Below are positions 10,720 through 22,114 of a stretch of 64,000 nucleotides of DNA, in pieces; within the stretch, counting starts at the first letter, position 1; the number at the start of each line of letters is the position of its first letter. The DNA comes from Coptis chinensis (Eukaryota > Streptophyta > Magnoliopsida > Ranunculales > Ranunculaceae), in assembly GCA_015680905.1 (NCBI GenBank), contig CM027377.1, forward strand, positions 20,174,501-20,238,500, read 5' to 3'. Made by a program: the position numbers and the translations under genes. The notes under the pieces were generated by a model. That model was not told the origin of the DNA, searched no databases, and worked only from the letters and a program-made list of their open reading frames with translations.

Positions 10720-11570
10720 TTGATTGGGTCTACTCAGAATGGCGCATCGGGCGAGAGTCTTCGGGCTAGGGTCTTTCAATCTAACTAGTGTGGGTCTACC
10801 TTAACCCTTTAAATATTTCACAAAAAAAAACCTTTCGTTTTGAGTTGTGCTTTTGAACATTTCGGAACTGGAAATGAAGAGAACATACTCTCCGTGCATA
10901 TCTAACTAAGTCTATGAATAAGGACTGCATATCCTGTAGTTGATTGTTCATAGTTTAGCTTTCTTTTCTGGTGTGAGGTAGAGAGTGCTTTGGGTGAGAC
11001 CCATGTAACTGTACTTCAAATTTTAAGTTCCATCAATTTTAATTTTTGTGTACCAACCAAATAGCCACCACGGCACGACAAAGCTCCTATACTTATGAGA
11101 GTCGTCACCGCACAAGCTCCTATACTTCTTGTTTAGTGAATCTCTTTTATGAGTCGTCACGGTACGTGTAGACAAATTGTCCTATTCTTTAAACTTGCAA
11201 GTTTACATGTCCGCTTCTTGTGCTACTAAATGTGGGAAAAGGAGTGTACATGTTTAACAGGACATATTCATGCTTCACCCAGTATGATCTAACTCCTAAG
11301 AGATTTCCCAGTTAGTAGTGCAACATACTAGCTGCAAATATTATTTCAATTCTAGTAAGCTTCGGCATGCATCCTTAGAAACTGATATAGGGGCATGTTC
11401 TGTAACCTTCTGTAGTTGAACTCTTTCATCATCAATGAGGGGTGTAATAAAACTTATTCCACACAACATTAATCATTGGCTAAACAGACATTTATGGTAA
11501 TGGATTTACTCTTCATGGTAGGTAAAGTCCCACCATGCCATTGTATTATAAATTTATAATGCCCACAATG
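10720..11570. other. Intergenic DNA left of the copia insertion
   Basis: No gene. At 10725-10800 is the repeat TGGGTCTACTCAGAATGGCG also found (reversed) near 35075. At 11085-11170 a short direct duplication (ACAAAGCTCCTATACTTATG / ACAAGCTCCTATACTTCTTG) occurs with GTCGTCAC repeats. Confidence 0.5.
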
Positions 11571-12006
11571 TGTTGGAATCTCCAAGAGTATTTCAAAATA
11601 CTTGTGTGTGTGTGCAAAGTGGAGGAGATGAATTATGTGTGTTCTCTCCACTTTAGTGCATTGTGTTTAGTCCCACATTGGTGAACCACCACTAGCAAGT
11701 GAAGTATATGAGGAATTCCTCTACCATGGTGCCCTTAGGGTACAAATGCTTTTGTGTTAGGAGGGAGGACTCACCCAAAGCCACACACGCGCGCGCGCCC
11801 TCCCACCCCGAACCGAGCCGAGTCGCGTTCGAGCTTGCTGTCTAGTGGGTAGTGGCTTACCAAAAGCCTAAACTGAGAAACAGAAACCATTACCTGCGAG
11901 GAAGACGCCACTGTTGCCTTAAGGACAACCTAATCCGCGCCTTGGTTAATTATTACCTGTTATTATGTCCTTGTCTCTTTATTGTTTTCTTTATCCGCTT
12001 ACAACA
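11571..12006 (+). repeat. 5' LTR of the copia element
   Basis: 436 bp, TGTTGGAATC...CTTACAACA. It lacks a ~100-bp stretch present in the 3' LTR (about 16935-17065, containing CCTATAAATA) and carries a GCGCGCGCGC run at 11790-11800 where the 3' LTR has diverged. Confidence 0.9.
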
Positions 12007-12025
12007 ATCTTAAGGAAAGAACAAG

Positions 12026-12700
12026 ATGTCTACACCTGTTGACACCACGCCGATCAAAGAAACCAATTCTGGAGTCATGGAAGTTACTTTGACTATGCGA
12101 GATGCTACACCTCTACTGAATGCTCGCAACTTACCCAATGTGTCAAAGATTGAATCCTTCAACGGTTCACACTTCAAGTGATGGAGAGAAAGGGTGTTCA
12201 CAGCCCTAGATGTACTCAACTATGCAAAGTATCTCACTGATACAACACCTATGGAGGGTTCTAATGATTTCGAAAGAAATCAAGCTGCTTGGCTCAATGG
12301 GAATAAGGTATGTCGTCATGCTATTTTGAGTACCTTGTCCAATGAAATTTTTGATATTTATTGTTCAAATAAGAATGCACATGATATATTGGAGAGTTTG
12401 AACAAAAAATACATAATAGAGGAGGCTGGTACTCATTAAATATGTTATTGGGAATTTTCTAAAGTTCCATATGAGAGAGGATAGAGATGTAACGTCTCAA
12501 ATCCATGATTTTCATGTGCTGAATAATGATTTGAAAACTGAGGGTATTAATTTACCCGAAACCTTTGTTGTTGGATGTTTGATTGAGAAACTCCCCGAGT
12601 CTTGGAAACACTATAAAAATAGTATGAAGCAAGTTTAAAGCAGATGACTCTTGAGGATGTGATCATTCACATTCACATAGAGGAAAAGAACAAGACTTCG
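12026..12700 (+). pseudogene. Copia Gag (UBN2-type) relic
   Basis: Starts at ATG 12026 (MSTPVDTTPIKETNSG), 19 bp after the LTR, and runs through NARNLPNVSKIESFNGSHFK. A stop (TGA at 12180) replaces the expected RW, and the frame continues WRERVFTALDVLNYAKYL...QAAWLNGNKVCRHAILSTLS, the capsid-like region of copia Gag. After 12437 several frameshifts follow, with remnants of the C-terminal helices up to about 12700. Confidence 0.75.
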
Positions 12701-12829
12701 GGATGAGGTGTTGTCTAAGGAATTCCATTCTAAAGCCAATATCATTGAAGGTAATCCCAAAGAAATCTAACAAAACCTCTAAAAAGCGGTATACAACAAA
12801 AATAAGAATTTCAAGGTCAAAGACACTTC

Positions 12830-13426
12830 TTTTAAAAGGAGGATATCTTGGCAATGGAAATTGTTATGTTTGTGGTAAACCCGACATAGGGCTTTTCGGT
12901 CTTGCGAGGCACAAAGAAAGACACCGATGATCCTCCCAATGCTAATATGGTTGAGGGAGATGATATTATTATTCTTTGTGGTGTCACAATTGTTCATGGC
13001 CATTGGGAAGAAGAACTGGGTACTAGATTCTGTGCCACCTGCCACGTCTGTGGTGATGTTGAAGCCTTCTCAGACTACATACTAGTGAAAGATGAAAAGG
13101 TCTATACGGGTGACTCAAGGTTTGTTCCTGTTGAGGGAACAAGCAAGATTCTTTTGAAGTTAACTTCAGGGAAAACCCTTTCACTTAGTAATGTAGTGCA
13201 TATTCCTGAGATTTGTCAGAATTTCATTTCTGTGTCCTTACTGGGAAAAGCTAGGGTCAAGGTGACTTTTGAGAGTGACAAGTTCGTTCTGACGAAGAAT
13301 GAGGGTTTTGTTTGGAAAGGTTATTGTAATAACAGTGGTCTTTTCATGTTGAATGTACTTGACAACATTATTATTAATAAGGATGAATTTGCTTCTGCTT
13401 ACTTGCTTGACTCTTTTAATATATAG
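12830..13426 (+). pseudogene. Copia zinc knuckle and aspartic protease relic
   Basis: GNGNCYVCGKPDIG...ARHKERHR (12850-12930) is a CCHC knuckle with the second half garbled. About 75 residues on, the expected protease active site DSGATxH is frameshifted: one frame reads TRFCATCHVCGD and the other WVLDS. Downstream protease/GAG-pre-integrase sequence is readable (KVYTGDSRFVPVEG, SNVVHIPEICQNFISVSLLG). The catalytic Asp is therefore not in frame with the rest. Confidence 0.75.
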
Positions 13427-14457
13427 CATGGTAGACTAGGACATGTGAATGTTCAGTATATGAAAAGAATGAAAGCATGTGGTTTATTGTCTGATATTTC
13501 TGATTTTTCTAATGATAAATGTGAGATATGTGCTAAGACTAAAGCCACAAAGAAACCTTATAGAACTGTTTCTAGAGATAAAATTGGATTGCTAACTCTT
13601 ATTCATATGGATTTGGGTGAATTCAGAAGTACCATGTCTAGAGGGGGGAAATTTTATTATATTACATTCATAGATGACTTCTCTAGATACACCATGGTAT
13701 ATTTACTTAGAAACAAGCATGAGGCAGGTGAGATGTTTCTCAAGTACAAAGCTGAAGTTGAAAACCAGCTTAACTGTAAGATTAAAAAACTTCGGTCTGA
13801 TAGGGGTGGAGAATATGAGTTTAACCCCTTCCAGGAATTTTGTGACAAGAATGACATTATTCATGAGACTACTCCACCATACTCTCCTGAGTCAAATGGA
13901 GTAGTCGAACGGAAAAACAGAATACTAAAAGAGATGATGAATGCTATGCTTGTAAGTTCTGGAGCTTCCCTGAACTTGTGGGGGGAAGCAATCATATCAG
14001 CTTGCCAGATACAGAATAGGATACCCAACAAGAAAATAGGGAATAAGACACCATATGAATTATGGAAAGGTCATGTACCTAACCTGAAATACTTCAAAAT
14101 GTGGGGGTGTCTTGCAAAGGTTCTAGTGAACGAACCTAAAAAGAGAAAATTGGGACCTAGAACTGTTGATTGTATGTTCATTGGTTATACTCATAATAGT
14201 GTCGCATATAGATTTTTAGTAGTAAAATATAATAATAACCTTGTTGATGCTAACACAATTATAGAGAGTAAAAATGCTGATTTCTTTGAGAATTTGTTTC
14301 CTTTGAAAATTGGTATTGAGAGGTTGGTTGCTCCTAGTGAACAACAATTAACAGATCCTGAAATTTCTGAACAAGAAATTCGGAAGAGTAAAAGAGACAG
14401 AAAATCCACCAATTTGGTGATGACTTTTACACGTTTCTTCTTGATAATGATCCTGTG
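13427..14457 (+). pseudogene. Copia integrase, DD35E triad intact
   Basis: After the stop at 13424-13426 comes HGRLGHVN, then a zinc-binding C-x2-C (CEICAKTKATKKPYR) and the integrase core. Counting from Met 13445, Asp56 (HMDLGEF), Asp119 (RSDRGGEY) and Glu155 (GVVERKNR) form the catalytic triad, with 35 residues between the last two. The copia hallmark YELWKGHVPNLKYFKMWGC follows. The frame is open to 14458, so this is the best-preserved part of the element, but it is cut off from protease and RT by frame breaks. Confidence 0.9.
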
Positions 14458-15400
14458 ACGTATAATGAGGCAATCAGTTCTCAAGATGCACCTTTTTGGA
14501 AGGATGCTATAAACTCAGAACTAGATTCGATTATAGCTAATCACACATGGGAGATAGTTGATCTACCTCCTGGGGCGAAACCTATACGTTACAAGTGGAT
14601 CTTCAAAAAGAAACTAAAGCTAGATGGTTCCATTGAGAAATACAAGGTTAGACTAGTAGTCAAGGGATTCTCCCATAAAAAAGGTATTTACTATTTTAAT
14701 ACTTATGCTCCTGTAACTAGGATTTCTTCTATAAGAGTTCTAATGGCTCTCGCTGCTATTCATAATTTCTTTATTCATCAAATGGATGTAAAACTGCATT
14801 TTGAATGGTGATCTTGATGAAGAAAAAATATATGATGACCTGAGGGTACTATAGTACGAGGGAATGAGCAAAAAGTATGTAAATTGGTTAAGTCTTTATA
14901 TGGGTTGAAACAAGCGTCAAAACAATGGCATGAAAAGTTTGATGTTGTCATGATGTCTAATGGATATCACATAAATGATCTTTGATAAATGTATTTACTT
15001 TAAATCTTTTGATGTGAATACATATGTGATTATCTGTCTATATGTGGATGACATGTTAATCATGAGTCTCAGCCTTGATGTTGTGAGAAACACCAAGATG
15101 TTCTTATCCTCCCAATTTGAAATGAAGGATTTGGGCGAAGCTGATGTGATTCTTGGAATCAAAATTATCAAAAATAGTAATGGCTATACGCTTTCACAAG
15201 AGCATTATGTTGAAAAGTTTTTGAAGAAGTTTAACTTTTATGATAGTAAGCCTGTGTCGACACTTTATGAGGCAACTAGTGAACTTCAGAAAAATGATCA
15301 ATATAGTGTCCTTTAGTTTAGATATGCCCAAATTATTGGTAGTCTCATGTACTTGATGAATTGCACTAGACCTGACATTGCTTACAGTTAGCAGGTTAAG
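14440..15400 (+). pseudogene. Copia reverse transcriptase (RVT_2), frameshifted
   Basis: Segment 14455-14811 gives YNEAISSQDAPFWKDAINSE, KPIRYKWIFKKKLKLDGS and YAPVTRISSIRVLMALAA. After a shift, 14840-14975 has the KLVKSLYGLKQASKQWHEKF block. Segment 14975-15316 carries the catalytic box YVDDM (15041-15055) and GEADVILGIKI. Frame breaks near 14440, 14805, 14985 and 15316 make it non-functional. Confidence 0.9.
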
Positions 15401-15950
15401 CAGATACACTCATTGTCCTAGCCAGGAACATTAGAGTGCGTTAGAGAGACTAGCCAAGTACTTGAGAGGAACAATGAATTATGGCATACGTTTTAGACAA
15501 GCTCCACCTGTGATAGAGGGTTATTGTGATGCAAACTGGATATCTGATTCTCATGATATCAAGTCCACTAGTGGTTATATTTTCACCCTTGGTGGAGGTG
15601 CAGTCGCTTGGAAATCTTCTAAGCAGACCTTGATAGCTCGTTCAACCATGGAGTCCGAGCTTATTGCTTTTAGATAAAGCAAGGCCGAGAAATTTGAGTG
15701 GCTTAGAAACCTCTTGGCAGATCTTCCTATTGGTACAAAACCGCCTCGGTTTGTACCTATGCATTGTATTTGTCGCCGCCGCAATAGCAAAGACAAAGAG
15801 CAAATTGTATAATGGGAAAAGCGGGCATATCCGTCCGAGACTGATCTATAAAAAGCATTTCTTTGGAATCTGGAGTTGTGGCTCTAGATTATGTGAGGTC
15901 AGAGTTAAATTTGGCCGATCCTCTGACAAAACCGCTTAACAAGAGACAAG
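15400..15950 (+). pseudogene. Copia RNase H, partial
   Basis: [28 protein letters not shown], then [33 protein letters not shown] is the standard copia RNase H; the acidic residues of CDANW and TMESE are retained. A stop at 15677 precedes the frame-shifted tail (ending near NKRQVVETSRGMELLP at 15935-15985). Confidence 0.85.
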
Positions 15951-16616
15951 TGGTTGAAACGTCGAGGGGGATGGAACTTTTGCCTTAGATAGAGGGCGAC
16001 ACTGACGGCAACCCCACCTATGTGATTAGAGATCCCATGAAGTAGGTTCAAAGAGAAAAACAAGTCACCTCATCGCTCTGGTATGCAATTGTCTTTCTTT
16101 GAGACGTCCCACCCTATGACTAGATAGCATTTTTGTATACTTTGTATAATTTGAATTGCAATGAGAAAGGATGAGTTATTTTACTCTTAATGGAATCCAT
16201 AGTCCATTATTTTTATGAGATAGTGTATTCTAACTACTCTGTACACTTGATGGATATCCACCTACGTGAATGTAGAACTAGGTCGGTTCTTATGAGTATT
16301 CAGGCAAGTACTCTAGAGCATTCATGGAACACGTGGCGTATGAAGGGCCAAAAAAAGCTAACACCGCAGAGAACAGGCATATAATGAAAGAACAATGTGG
16401 GTGCATGTGCTCTATTTAACTATAAGGGAATGTTGGTTCAAAGATTTTTTAATCCACCACTTTCACGTATTATAAAACATGGTTCAAGCCAGAAAAGCAC
16501 CAGTATCTTATGCATTGTTTTTTCGATTCTCTTTGGAATTTCGTTAACCCATTTCTTTTGTAATATCCTATTCCAAAATAGTGGGGGACTATTAGTATTT
16601 TGAAATAGTAGGGGAT

Positions 16617-17152
16617 TGTTAGAATCTCCAAGAGTATTTCAAAATACTTGTGTGTGTGTGCAAAGTGGAGGAGATGAACTATGTGTGTTCTCTCCACTTT
16701 AGTGCATTGTGTTTAGTCCCACATTGGTGAACCACCACTAGCAAGTGAAGTATATGAAGAATTCCTCTACCATAAGGGCGTGCCCTTAGGGTACAAATGC
16801 TTTTGTGTTAGGAGGGAGGACTCACCCAAAGCCACACATCGCAGACGCACGCCCGCCACACCCGAACCAAGGCCGAGTCGGCGCTTCGGGCTTCTTTGTC
16901 CTAGTGGTAATGGCTTACCAAAAGCCTAAACCTTGTGCGAGTTGGACTGTGGATTGCTGTGACCGACCTATACCTATAAATACCTATAAATATAATTTGT
17001 TCTAGAGGGTAGTTGGAGTTGCCTTTCTCGCACCATTTGGACCATTGGAAAGAAATTAAATCTTTCCTTAAAGACAAGCCTAATCCGCGCCTTGGTTATT
17101 ACCTGTTATTCTGTCCTTGTCTCTTTATTGTTTTCTTTATCCGCTTACAACA
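16617..17152 (+). repeat. 3' LTR of the copia element
   Basis: 536 bp, TGTTAGAATC...CTTACAACA. Contains CCTATAAATACCTATAAATATAA near 16972-16995, absent from the 5' copy, which may be the original TATA region. Followed by TSD CAATG. Confidence 0.9.
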
Positions 17153-17157
17153 CAATG

Positions 17158-17721
17158 TACCACTCCCATTTGGCTACTGTGTCAAACCATCTTGTCCCCT
17201 ATCTTATGACACTCAGTATTTCACCAAAAATCACTATCTGGACCAGTATCATACAATCCCGAATCAGCTATAGCTCAGTATATTCTCCCAACAAATTTCA
17301 TAGCAAGGAGAAACTAACCCAAGGACTCCTAATATCCAAGTCAAATATGTGGACTTACTCGATATTCAAGATAATTCCATTCACAGTCCTTTGTTAGTTA
17401 TTTGTATATCAGGGAATCTACTTTTGACTTTTGGAGCATAACTACGCTGATGGAAGAATACTCCGGTTATAATAGAATCACTTTTTGACCACTTGACAGA
17501 GGCTTCTCTACTTGAGTGGGTTTTGTTTGCTAAACTACTACAGTATGCCAAGTTACTTTCTGATTACGCATGATTTCCCTAATGTAATGTTTCAAAATTA
17601 ACCAAGGAAAAAAAAGAAACAAATATTACAATCAGTACCGTTACTGACAGCGAAGTGAAAAACAGCTATACGGAAAAATGAAAAGAAGAAAGTGCCGGAG
17701 CAACCATATGTAACCTTGCTA
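17158..17721. other. Intergenic DNA, nothing recognised
   Basis: No frame longer than about 100 codons with any recognisable sequence, and no clear repeat. Confidence 0.5.
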
Positions 17722-17724
17722 TTA

Positions 17725-18252
17725 GGCTAAGTCCAATGGTGCGGCAAAACACCAAATATTACGGACATTTTGATTCAATGGTGCGTCAAAACGCTAACCC
17801 GCCAACGCTATCGGTATAAGTTTACTTATATATAGCGTCAGTTTTAACGGGATAGCGTCAAGTAACGCCACTCAAAGTGGCGGTAAAAGAAATCTAAACC
17901 AACGCCTTTGGGAAAGAAAGACACGCATGTCGGAATGGCGGTTGGAGAGTCTCAAAAAAAAAAAAAAAAATCCTACCCGCCATAGGCACGGGCGGTTGAG
18001 AGTCCTAATTTTTTTTTTTTTTTTCCACATGTAATGTTGGAATGGCGGTTGGAAAGTCCAAAAAAAAAAAAAAAATCCTATTTGGCGGTTGAGAGTCCTA
18101 AAAACTTTTTTTTTTTTTTTTACTGTGGAATGGCGGTTGAAGAGTCAAAAAAAAAAAAATAACCATTGGGTTGGGAAACGCTAAGCCGCTAACTGTATAC
18201 ACTATGCTATTGTGGTTTGGCGCGATGGCGCACCAAACCATTGTACTTAGCC
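17725..18252. mobile_element. PIF/Harbinger-type (Tourist-like) MITE with poly-A/poly-T modules
   Basis: Ends GGCTAAGTCCAATGGTGCGG and, inverted, GGCTAAGTACAATGGTTTGG are flanked by the 3-bp TSD TTA (17722-17724, 18253-18255), the duplication typical of PIF/Harbinger. The interior has four direct modules built from GGAATGGCGGTTGGAGAGTC, an A run of 13-17, TCCTA, then GGCGGTTGAGAGTCCTAA and a T run. No coding region. It is likely mobilised in trans by a Harbinger transposase. Confidence 0.88.
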
Positions 18253-18255
18253 TTA

Positions 18256-18623
18256 AGCAGAAATACATCTGATAGTTGTACGAGTATAAGTGTATAACTA
18301 CATGTCTATGACAATGGAACTAGCGCAACTCTTGTTATGGTACATAAGCTTAAGCATAAACATCCTTCAGGGTACTTTCCATTGGCAGGTATCTCGGGAT
18401 CAACCCCTCACAATTATATCCAATAGCACGCTTAATTTAGCTGTTGAGTTAACCAAGATTATCTCCTTTCTTGAGATCATGTCACTAAAGAATCTGATTC
18501 TGTTTTTAACAATACTTGTGAGGGCCAAAATCAAATACTACCAAAGTACCGAATCACCAAAACTTAAACATACAATCTCAAGAGGATCTTGCAGCAAGTA
18601 AGCAAGTTGATATCTAATTGTTT
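18256..18623. other. Intergenic DNA between two MITEs
   Basis: No recognisable gene; a 103-codon frame at 18290-18601 has no discernible family. Confidence 0.4.
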
Positions 18624-18632
18624 TAATTGTAA

Positions 18633-18799
18633 GGGTTAACTAGTATTCCCCCTAGATGGGGAATTAGGGTCTTCCCCCCCCCCCCCAAATACACACAAAA
18701 AAAAGTCAAATTGGGTTGACCGTGTTTTTTTTGTGTGTTTGGGAAGGATACTAATTAGCTCATCTAGTGGGGGTGGGGGTGGGGATTCCTCGTTAACCC
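18633..18799. mobile_element. 167-bp foldback MITE with 9-bp TSD
   Basis: Arms GGGTTAACTAGTATTCCCCC...ACACACAAAAAAAA and TTTTTTTTGTGTGT...GGGGATTCCTCGTTAACCC pair along most of their length, giving a near-complete hairpin. The flanks are a perfect 9-bp direct duplication TAATTGTAA (18624-18632 and 18800-18808), the length typical of Mutator-like elements. A run of C (18676-18687) lies in one arm. Confidence 0.9.
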
Positions 18800-18808
18800 T
18801 AATTGTAA

Positions 18809-19953
18809 TGGAGTAGAGTCAACCAATTTAGGCATAATTGATCATGGCAACTTGTCTAACTTTCATAAGTTTTCTCTATTAGCGGTTAGTACCTGGAATC
18901 TACTTTTTACAACACCCAATCAAATGGAAGGGGACATTTTTTTATTACTTTCTTCTTTCTCTTCATTATGCAAAATGTTAGGGTGTCAAGTAGATGCCTG
19001 CATAATTCTGGAAGACTCTCATCAGTATATTTCCTCAGTATGTCATATAAATGGAAGGGTATATTATAGGAGGTAATTCCTCTTGTTCTTCCCATTCCTA
19101 AAAGATAACTAGATTTAGTACATTGTTTGGAGTTACGAATATTGGGAACCTATGATTTATAATTTTAGTAATTTCTCCCTGCAATTTCAGTTGACAAGCT
19201 AGCACAATCCTAATCATGCTAAAGAATTGTGTTCAGTGTTCAGTGGTTTTCACAATACATTTGAATTATTTTTATGGATTAAATATGCTATTTTTTATTC
19301 TCACAAGTAAATAGGCATGCTATTTCAAGCTTGAAGTCATTACTGTACCTTTAAATGTTAAAGAAACTGATGTAAATAGCAGTTGCTATTTATAGTAACT
19401 CACGGACATCCCGCTTCCTTGAGTAGGTTTCATCAGAAACACTTGAGCTATAACTAGTCAAGATTCTTTTGACAGGGATTTTAGATTTATTTAAACACCA
19501 CAAGAAAGAGGGAGAAAGGCTTTCCACCAATGATGATAATGGTTGGGATGTAAGAGAAGTACTTGTAACGTCCTGGTAATGCACATGTTAACTGAATATG
19601 AAGATGGATCTGGACAATGCAAAATAAACCAAAACTATAAGGTGATCTGGCGTGGTTAATGGTCCAGAGCTCTGTTTAAGTAGCCTTAATTCCTTAAACT
19701 TGAAAGTCACAGGACACCCAACTTCAAGCTTGGAGTTTAAGAGGCATAGTAAATCTGAGATTTAAAGGACGACGCAAGGCTTATAAGGTAACTAGTGAGT
19801 GACAAAATTTATTTGAGAAGTGAAGTTGTGATGAGGTGTTGAAGATTCATAATTGCAGAAAACAAAATAGAAGTTGATTATTCCAGTACAGAAGATTGAC
19901 AACAATTATTTTAACTATGCAACAAAAGAAACAATAAGAACAAATTGTGAATA
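18809..19953. other. 3' flank of the PPR gene
   Basis: No further coding region recognised. Contains the presumed 3' UTR of the minus-strand PPR gene (just below 19954); no obvious polyadenylation signal could be singled out. Confidence 0.4.
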
Positions 19954-21807
19954 TTACCAGTAATCCTTGCAAGAACAGTCTCCACCTTTAAAATGATGAA
20001 ATCTGTTCCTATCCCTAACAATAATCTCCCTGTTGAAAACCTTCGATATCATTTTTGTAACTTCGTGACAGTCACCACAAACCCTGAGGTTCTTCACGAT
20101 TCTGATGGGCACACCTTCTCCCAAACTGATCAATCCAAAAGCAATCGCCATCTTCTCACTATGCCTAACTAAAGCATCCTCTTTCTCCTCTTCATCTATA
20201 TCGAACAACACAGGGTTAGTGTTAGCCACATATCCTGACAGTTTCAACCTCCTTGCAATCTCATCCAGCATAACCTCAATTTCACCATATCTTGGGTGTG
20301 ATTTGTCCCCCACAAAGAACTCATGAACCTCACCACCGACCTCCATAACACTGCACGCAGGTATCTTCTTCACCCCTTTATTCTTCATTAGTTCCCTCAC
20401 ATTAGTCACCCTGTCCCAATCCCTGGAATCCGCATATATGTTGGAAAGAAGCACGTAAGCACCATCATTCTTTGCCTCGAGCTCAACCAGATTCCGTGAT
20501 GCAAGCTCACCCAGTTTCATATTTCCATAGATTTTACAAGCACTAAGCAAAGCCCCCCAAGCACCCGCGTGTGGCTTCATAGGCATGTTTTTGATAAATT
20601 CAAAGGCATCGTCTAGTCGACCAGCTCGGCCATATAAGTCGACCATGCACCCATAATGCTCAAGCTTAGGTTCAAGTCCATACACCTGCTTTATGGAATC
20701 AAAATGCTTACGGCCTTCCTCAACTAATCCAACCACACTACAACCTCGCAGAACTGATACAAATGTAACTTCATTGGGCTGGACACCATATTCTTTCATA
20801 CGGGAAAACAGCTCAAGGCACTCCTTACCAGCTCCATTCATAGCTAGTCCACCCATTACAGCACTCCACGTATACACATTCCACTCTCTCATCCCCAAAA
20901 AAACCTCCATAGCCTTCCCCATATCACCACATTTGGCATACATATCAATCAACGCACTCCCAAGCGTAACACTCATACAAATATTATTCCTCTCAATATA
21001 ACCATGTGTCCATCTCCCTTGATCCAATGCACCTAAATGTGAACAAGCGGATAAAACCGAAACCATAGTCGCTTCATTAACTTTCACACCTTCCATTTGC
21101 ATACAATGAAACAAACTCAAAGCCTCCCTCGACTCCCCACATTGCGCATACCCCGATATCATTGCACTCCATGTAACGCAATCTCTCTCCGGCATTCTAT
21201 CAAATAAACTTCTCGCAAAATCCACCTCCCCCGACTTCGCGCAAGCGCTCAGCATTGTATTCTGAGCCACTAAATCCGGTCCATTCACCTCCAAAAACAC
21301 TCTCCTAGCCAAACCCAAAAAACCCAACTCAGCATACATATGAATCAATGCACACTGAACATAATGAAGAGACTCAAAACCAAACTTAATACAAGCACCA
21401 TGAACACCACAACCAATGCTACACGACAAAATATGTGTACAAGTACGTATCAAGAAAGTGAACGTGTAGTTATCAACAAACAAGTTATCAGTTCGGAGTA
21501 TACGATGAAAATGATAAAAGCTTTGATAAGGAGTAGTGCTTTTGGAATGAGCTCTTATCATGGAATTTAAAGTGAAAACAGTTGGGTACTCAAAATGGTA
21601 AAGGACTTTATTGGAATAATCAAGATGGTTAGGGTGTTTAAGTGCTACAGTTGAAATAAATTGGTTTATAAGATGAGCGCAGTGGTCGTTATAGTGACCG
21701 TTTATAATTAGTTGGTTGTGTATTTGTTTTATTTGTTTTAGTGTTTTGCATGTTTGTAAGAGGGTAATTGTTGGGTGCATCCCGATGTATTTTATTGAGG
21801 AAATCAT
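19954..21807 (-). CDS. Pentatricopeptide repeat protein, PLS class, E/E+/DYW (RNA editing factor)
   Basis: Intact intronless 617-residue protein. The N-terminal ~60 residues precede the repeats and may include an organelle-targeting signal. PLS-type PPR motifs fill about 45-430, for example DCVTWSAMISGYAQCGESRE (209-228), ALIDMYAKCGDMGKAMEVF (285-303) and GCMVDLYGRAGRLDDAFEFI (386-405). E and E+ domains follow (about 415-520). The DYW domain holds the deaminase-like motif H549-S-E551 with C577-x2-C580, the second zinc motif H604/H605-x5-C611-x-C613, and the terminal DYW tripeptide. Family knowledge: such proteins bind organellar transcripts and direct C-to-U editing in mitochondria or plastids. 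Met1 is taken as the start; Met10 is an alternative. The overall pattern resembles the Arabidopsis At5g40405 type, but that orthology is a guess. It is the only clearly functional host gene here. Confidence 0.95.
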   Translation of the reverse strand: MISSIKYIGMHPTITLLQTCKTLKQIKQIHNQLIINGHYNDHCAHLINQFISTVALKHPNHLDYSNKVLYHFEYPTVFTLNSMIRAHSKSTTPYQSFYHFHRILRTDNLFVDNYTFTFLIRTCTHILSCSIGCGVHGACIKFGFESLHYVQCALIHMYAELGFLGLARRVFLEVNGPDLVAQNTMLSACAKSGEVDFARSLFDRMPERDCVTWSAMISGYAQCGESREALSLFHCMQMEGVKVNEATMVSVLSACSHLGALDQGRWTHGYIERNNICMSVTLGSALIDMYAKCGDMGKAMEVFLGMREWNVYTWSAVMGGLAMNGAGKECLELFSRMKEYGVQPNEVTFVSVLRGCSVVGLVEEGRKHFDSIKQVYGLEPKLEHYGCMVDLYGRAGRLDDAFEFIKNMPMKPHAGAWGALLSACKIYGNMKLGELASRNLVELEAKNDGAYVLLSNIYADSRDWDRVTNVRELMKNKGVKKIPACSVMEVGGEVHEFFVGDKSHPRYGEIEVMLDEIARRLKLSGYVANTNPVLFDIDEEEKEDALVRHSEKMAIAFGLISLGEGVPIRIVKNLRVCGDCHEVTKMISKVFNREIIVRDRNRFHHFKGGDCSCKDYW

Positions 21808-22114
21808 TGTTTTGCGAAGAGGAAGTGCGGAGTCATCTTTTTTTCAAGGTGGCTTTGTTTTGTATGGCTTTGTTCCCGCCCTTATAACAAGAGTTTTATC
21901 AAGAGGGAATAAATGGAATATCGCGAAATCTATCGGTTTTTGAATCGAAAAACGAAAAATCATGCAAAATAACATCCCGTCGAAAAAAAAATTTTTTTGG
22001 TCCCTAAAGGCCCAATTTTGGAAAATGAAAACTATCACCGAAGTTTATCACCCAAAGAGCACTTTTTAGAGGAAACGGTTTTAGTTATCACTTCCCCCTC
22101 TATCACCTGCATTG
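21808..22114. other. 5' flank of the PPR gene
   Basis: Presumed promoter and 5' UTR on the minus strand. The motif CTTATAACAAG...AATGGAATATCG occurs at 21880-21925 and again at 22118-22148, so repeat-derived sequence starts within 100 bp upstream of the start codon. Confidence 0.4.

Larger units (their letters stand above)
11571..17152 (+). mobile_element. Ty1-copia LTR retrotransposon, full length but dead
   Basis: Two LTRs begin TGTT(G/A)GAATCTCCAAGAG and end CCGCTTACAACA (TG...CA). They are flanked by a perfect 5-bp TSD, CAATG (11566-11570 and 17153-17157). Between them, in copia order, lie gag, protease, integrase, reverse transcriptase and RNase H, all on the plus strand. A purine-rich tract (GTAGGGGA, about 16608-16615) precedes the 3' LTR. 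No standard tRNA-Met primer site follows the 5' LTR. Multiple stops and frameshifts kill the polyprotein, and the LTRs differ by about 100 bp in length, both pointing to an old insertion. Confidence 0.93.

Noticed and set aside
11469-11651. Matching frames at 11469-11651 and 16470-16697
   Set aside because: Similarity is due to both covering the start of the two LTRs, not to a gene.
18676-18687. C-run as i-motif/G-quadruplex regulatory site
   Set aside because: It is part of one arm of a foldback MITE pairing with the GGGGGTGGGGGTGGGG arm; no reason to assign regulation.
20105-21570. Several plus-strand frames opposite the PPR gene
   Set aside because: Antisense shadows of the intact minus-strand PPR gene.
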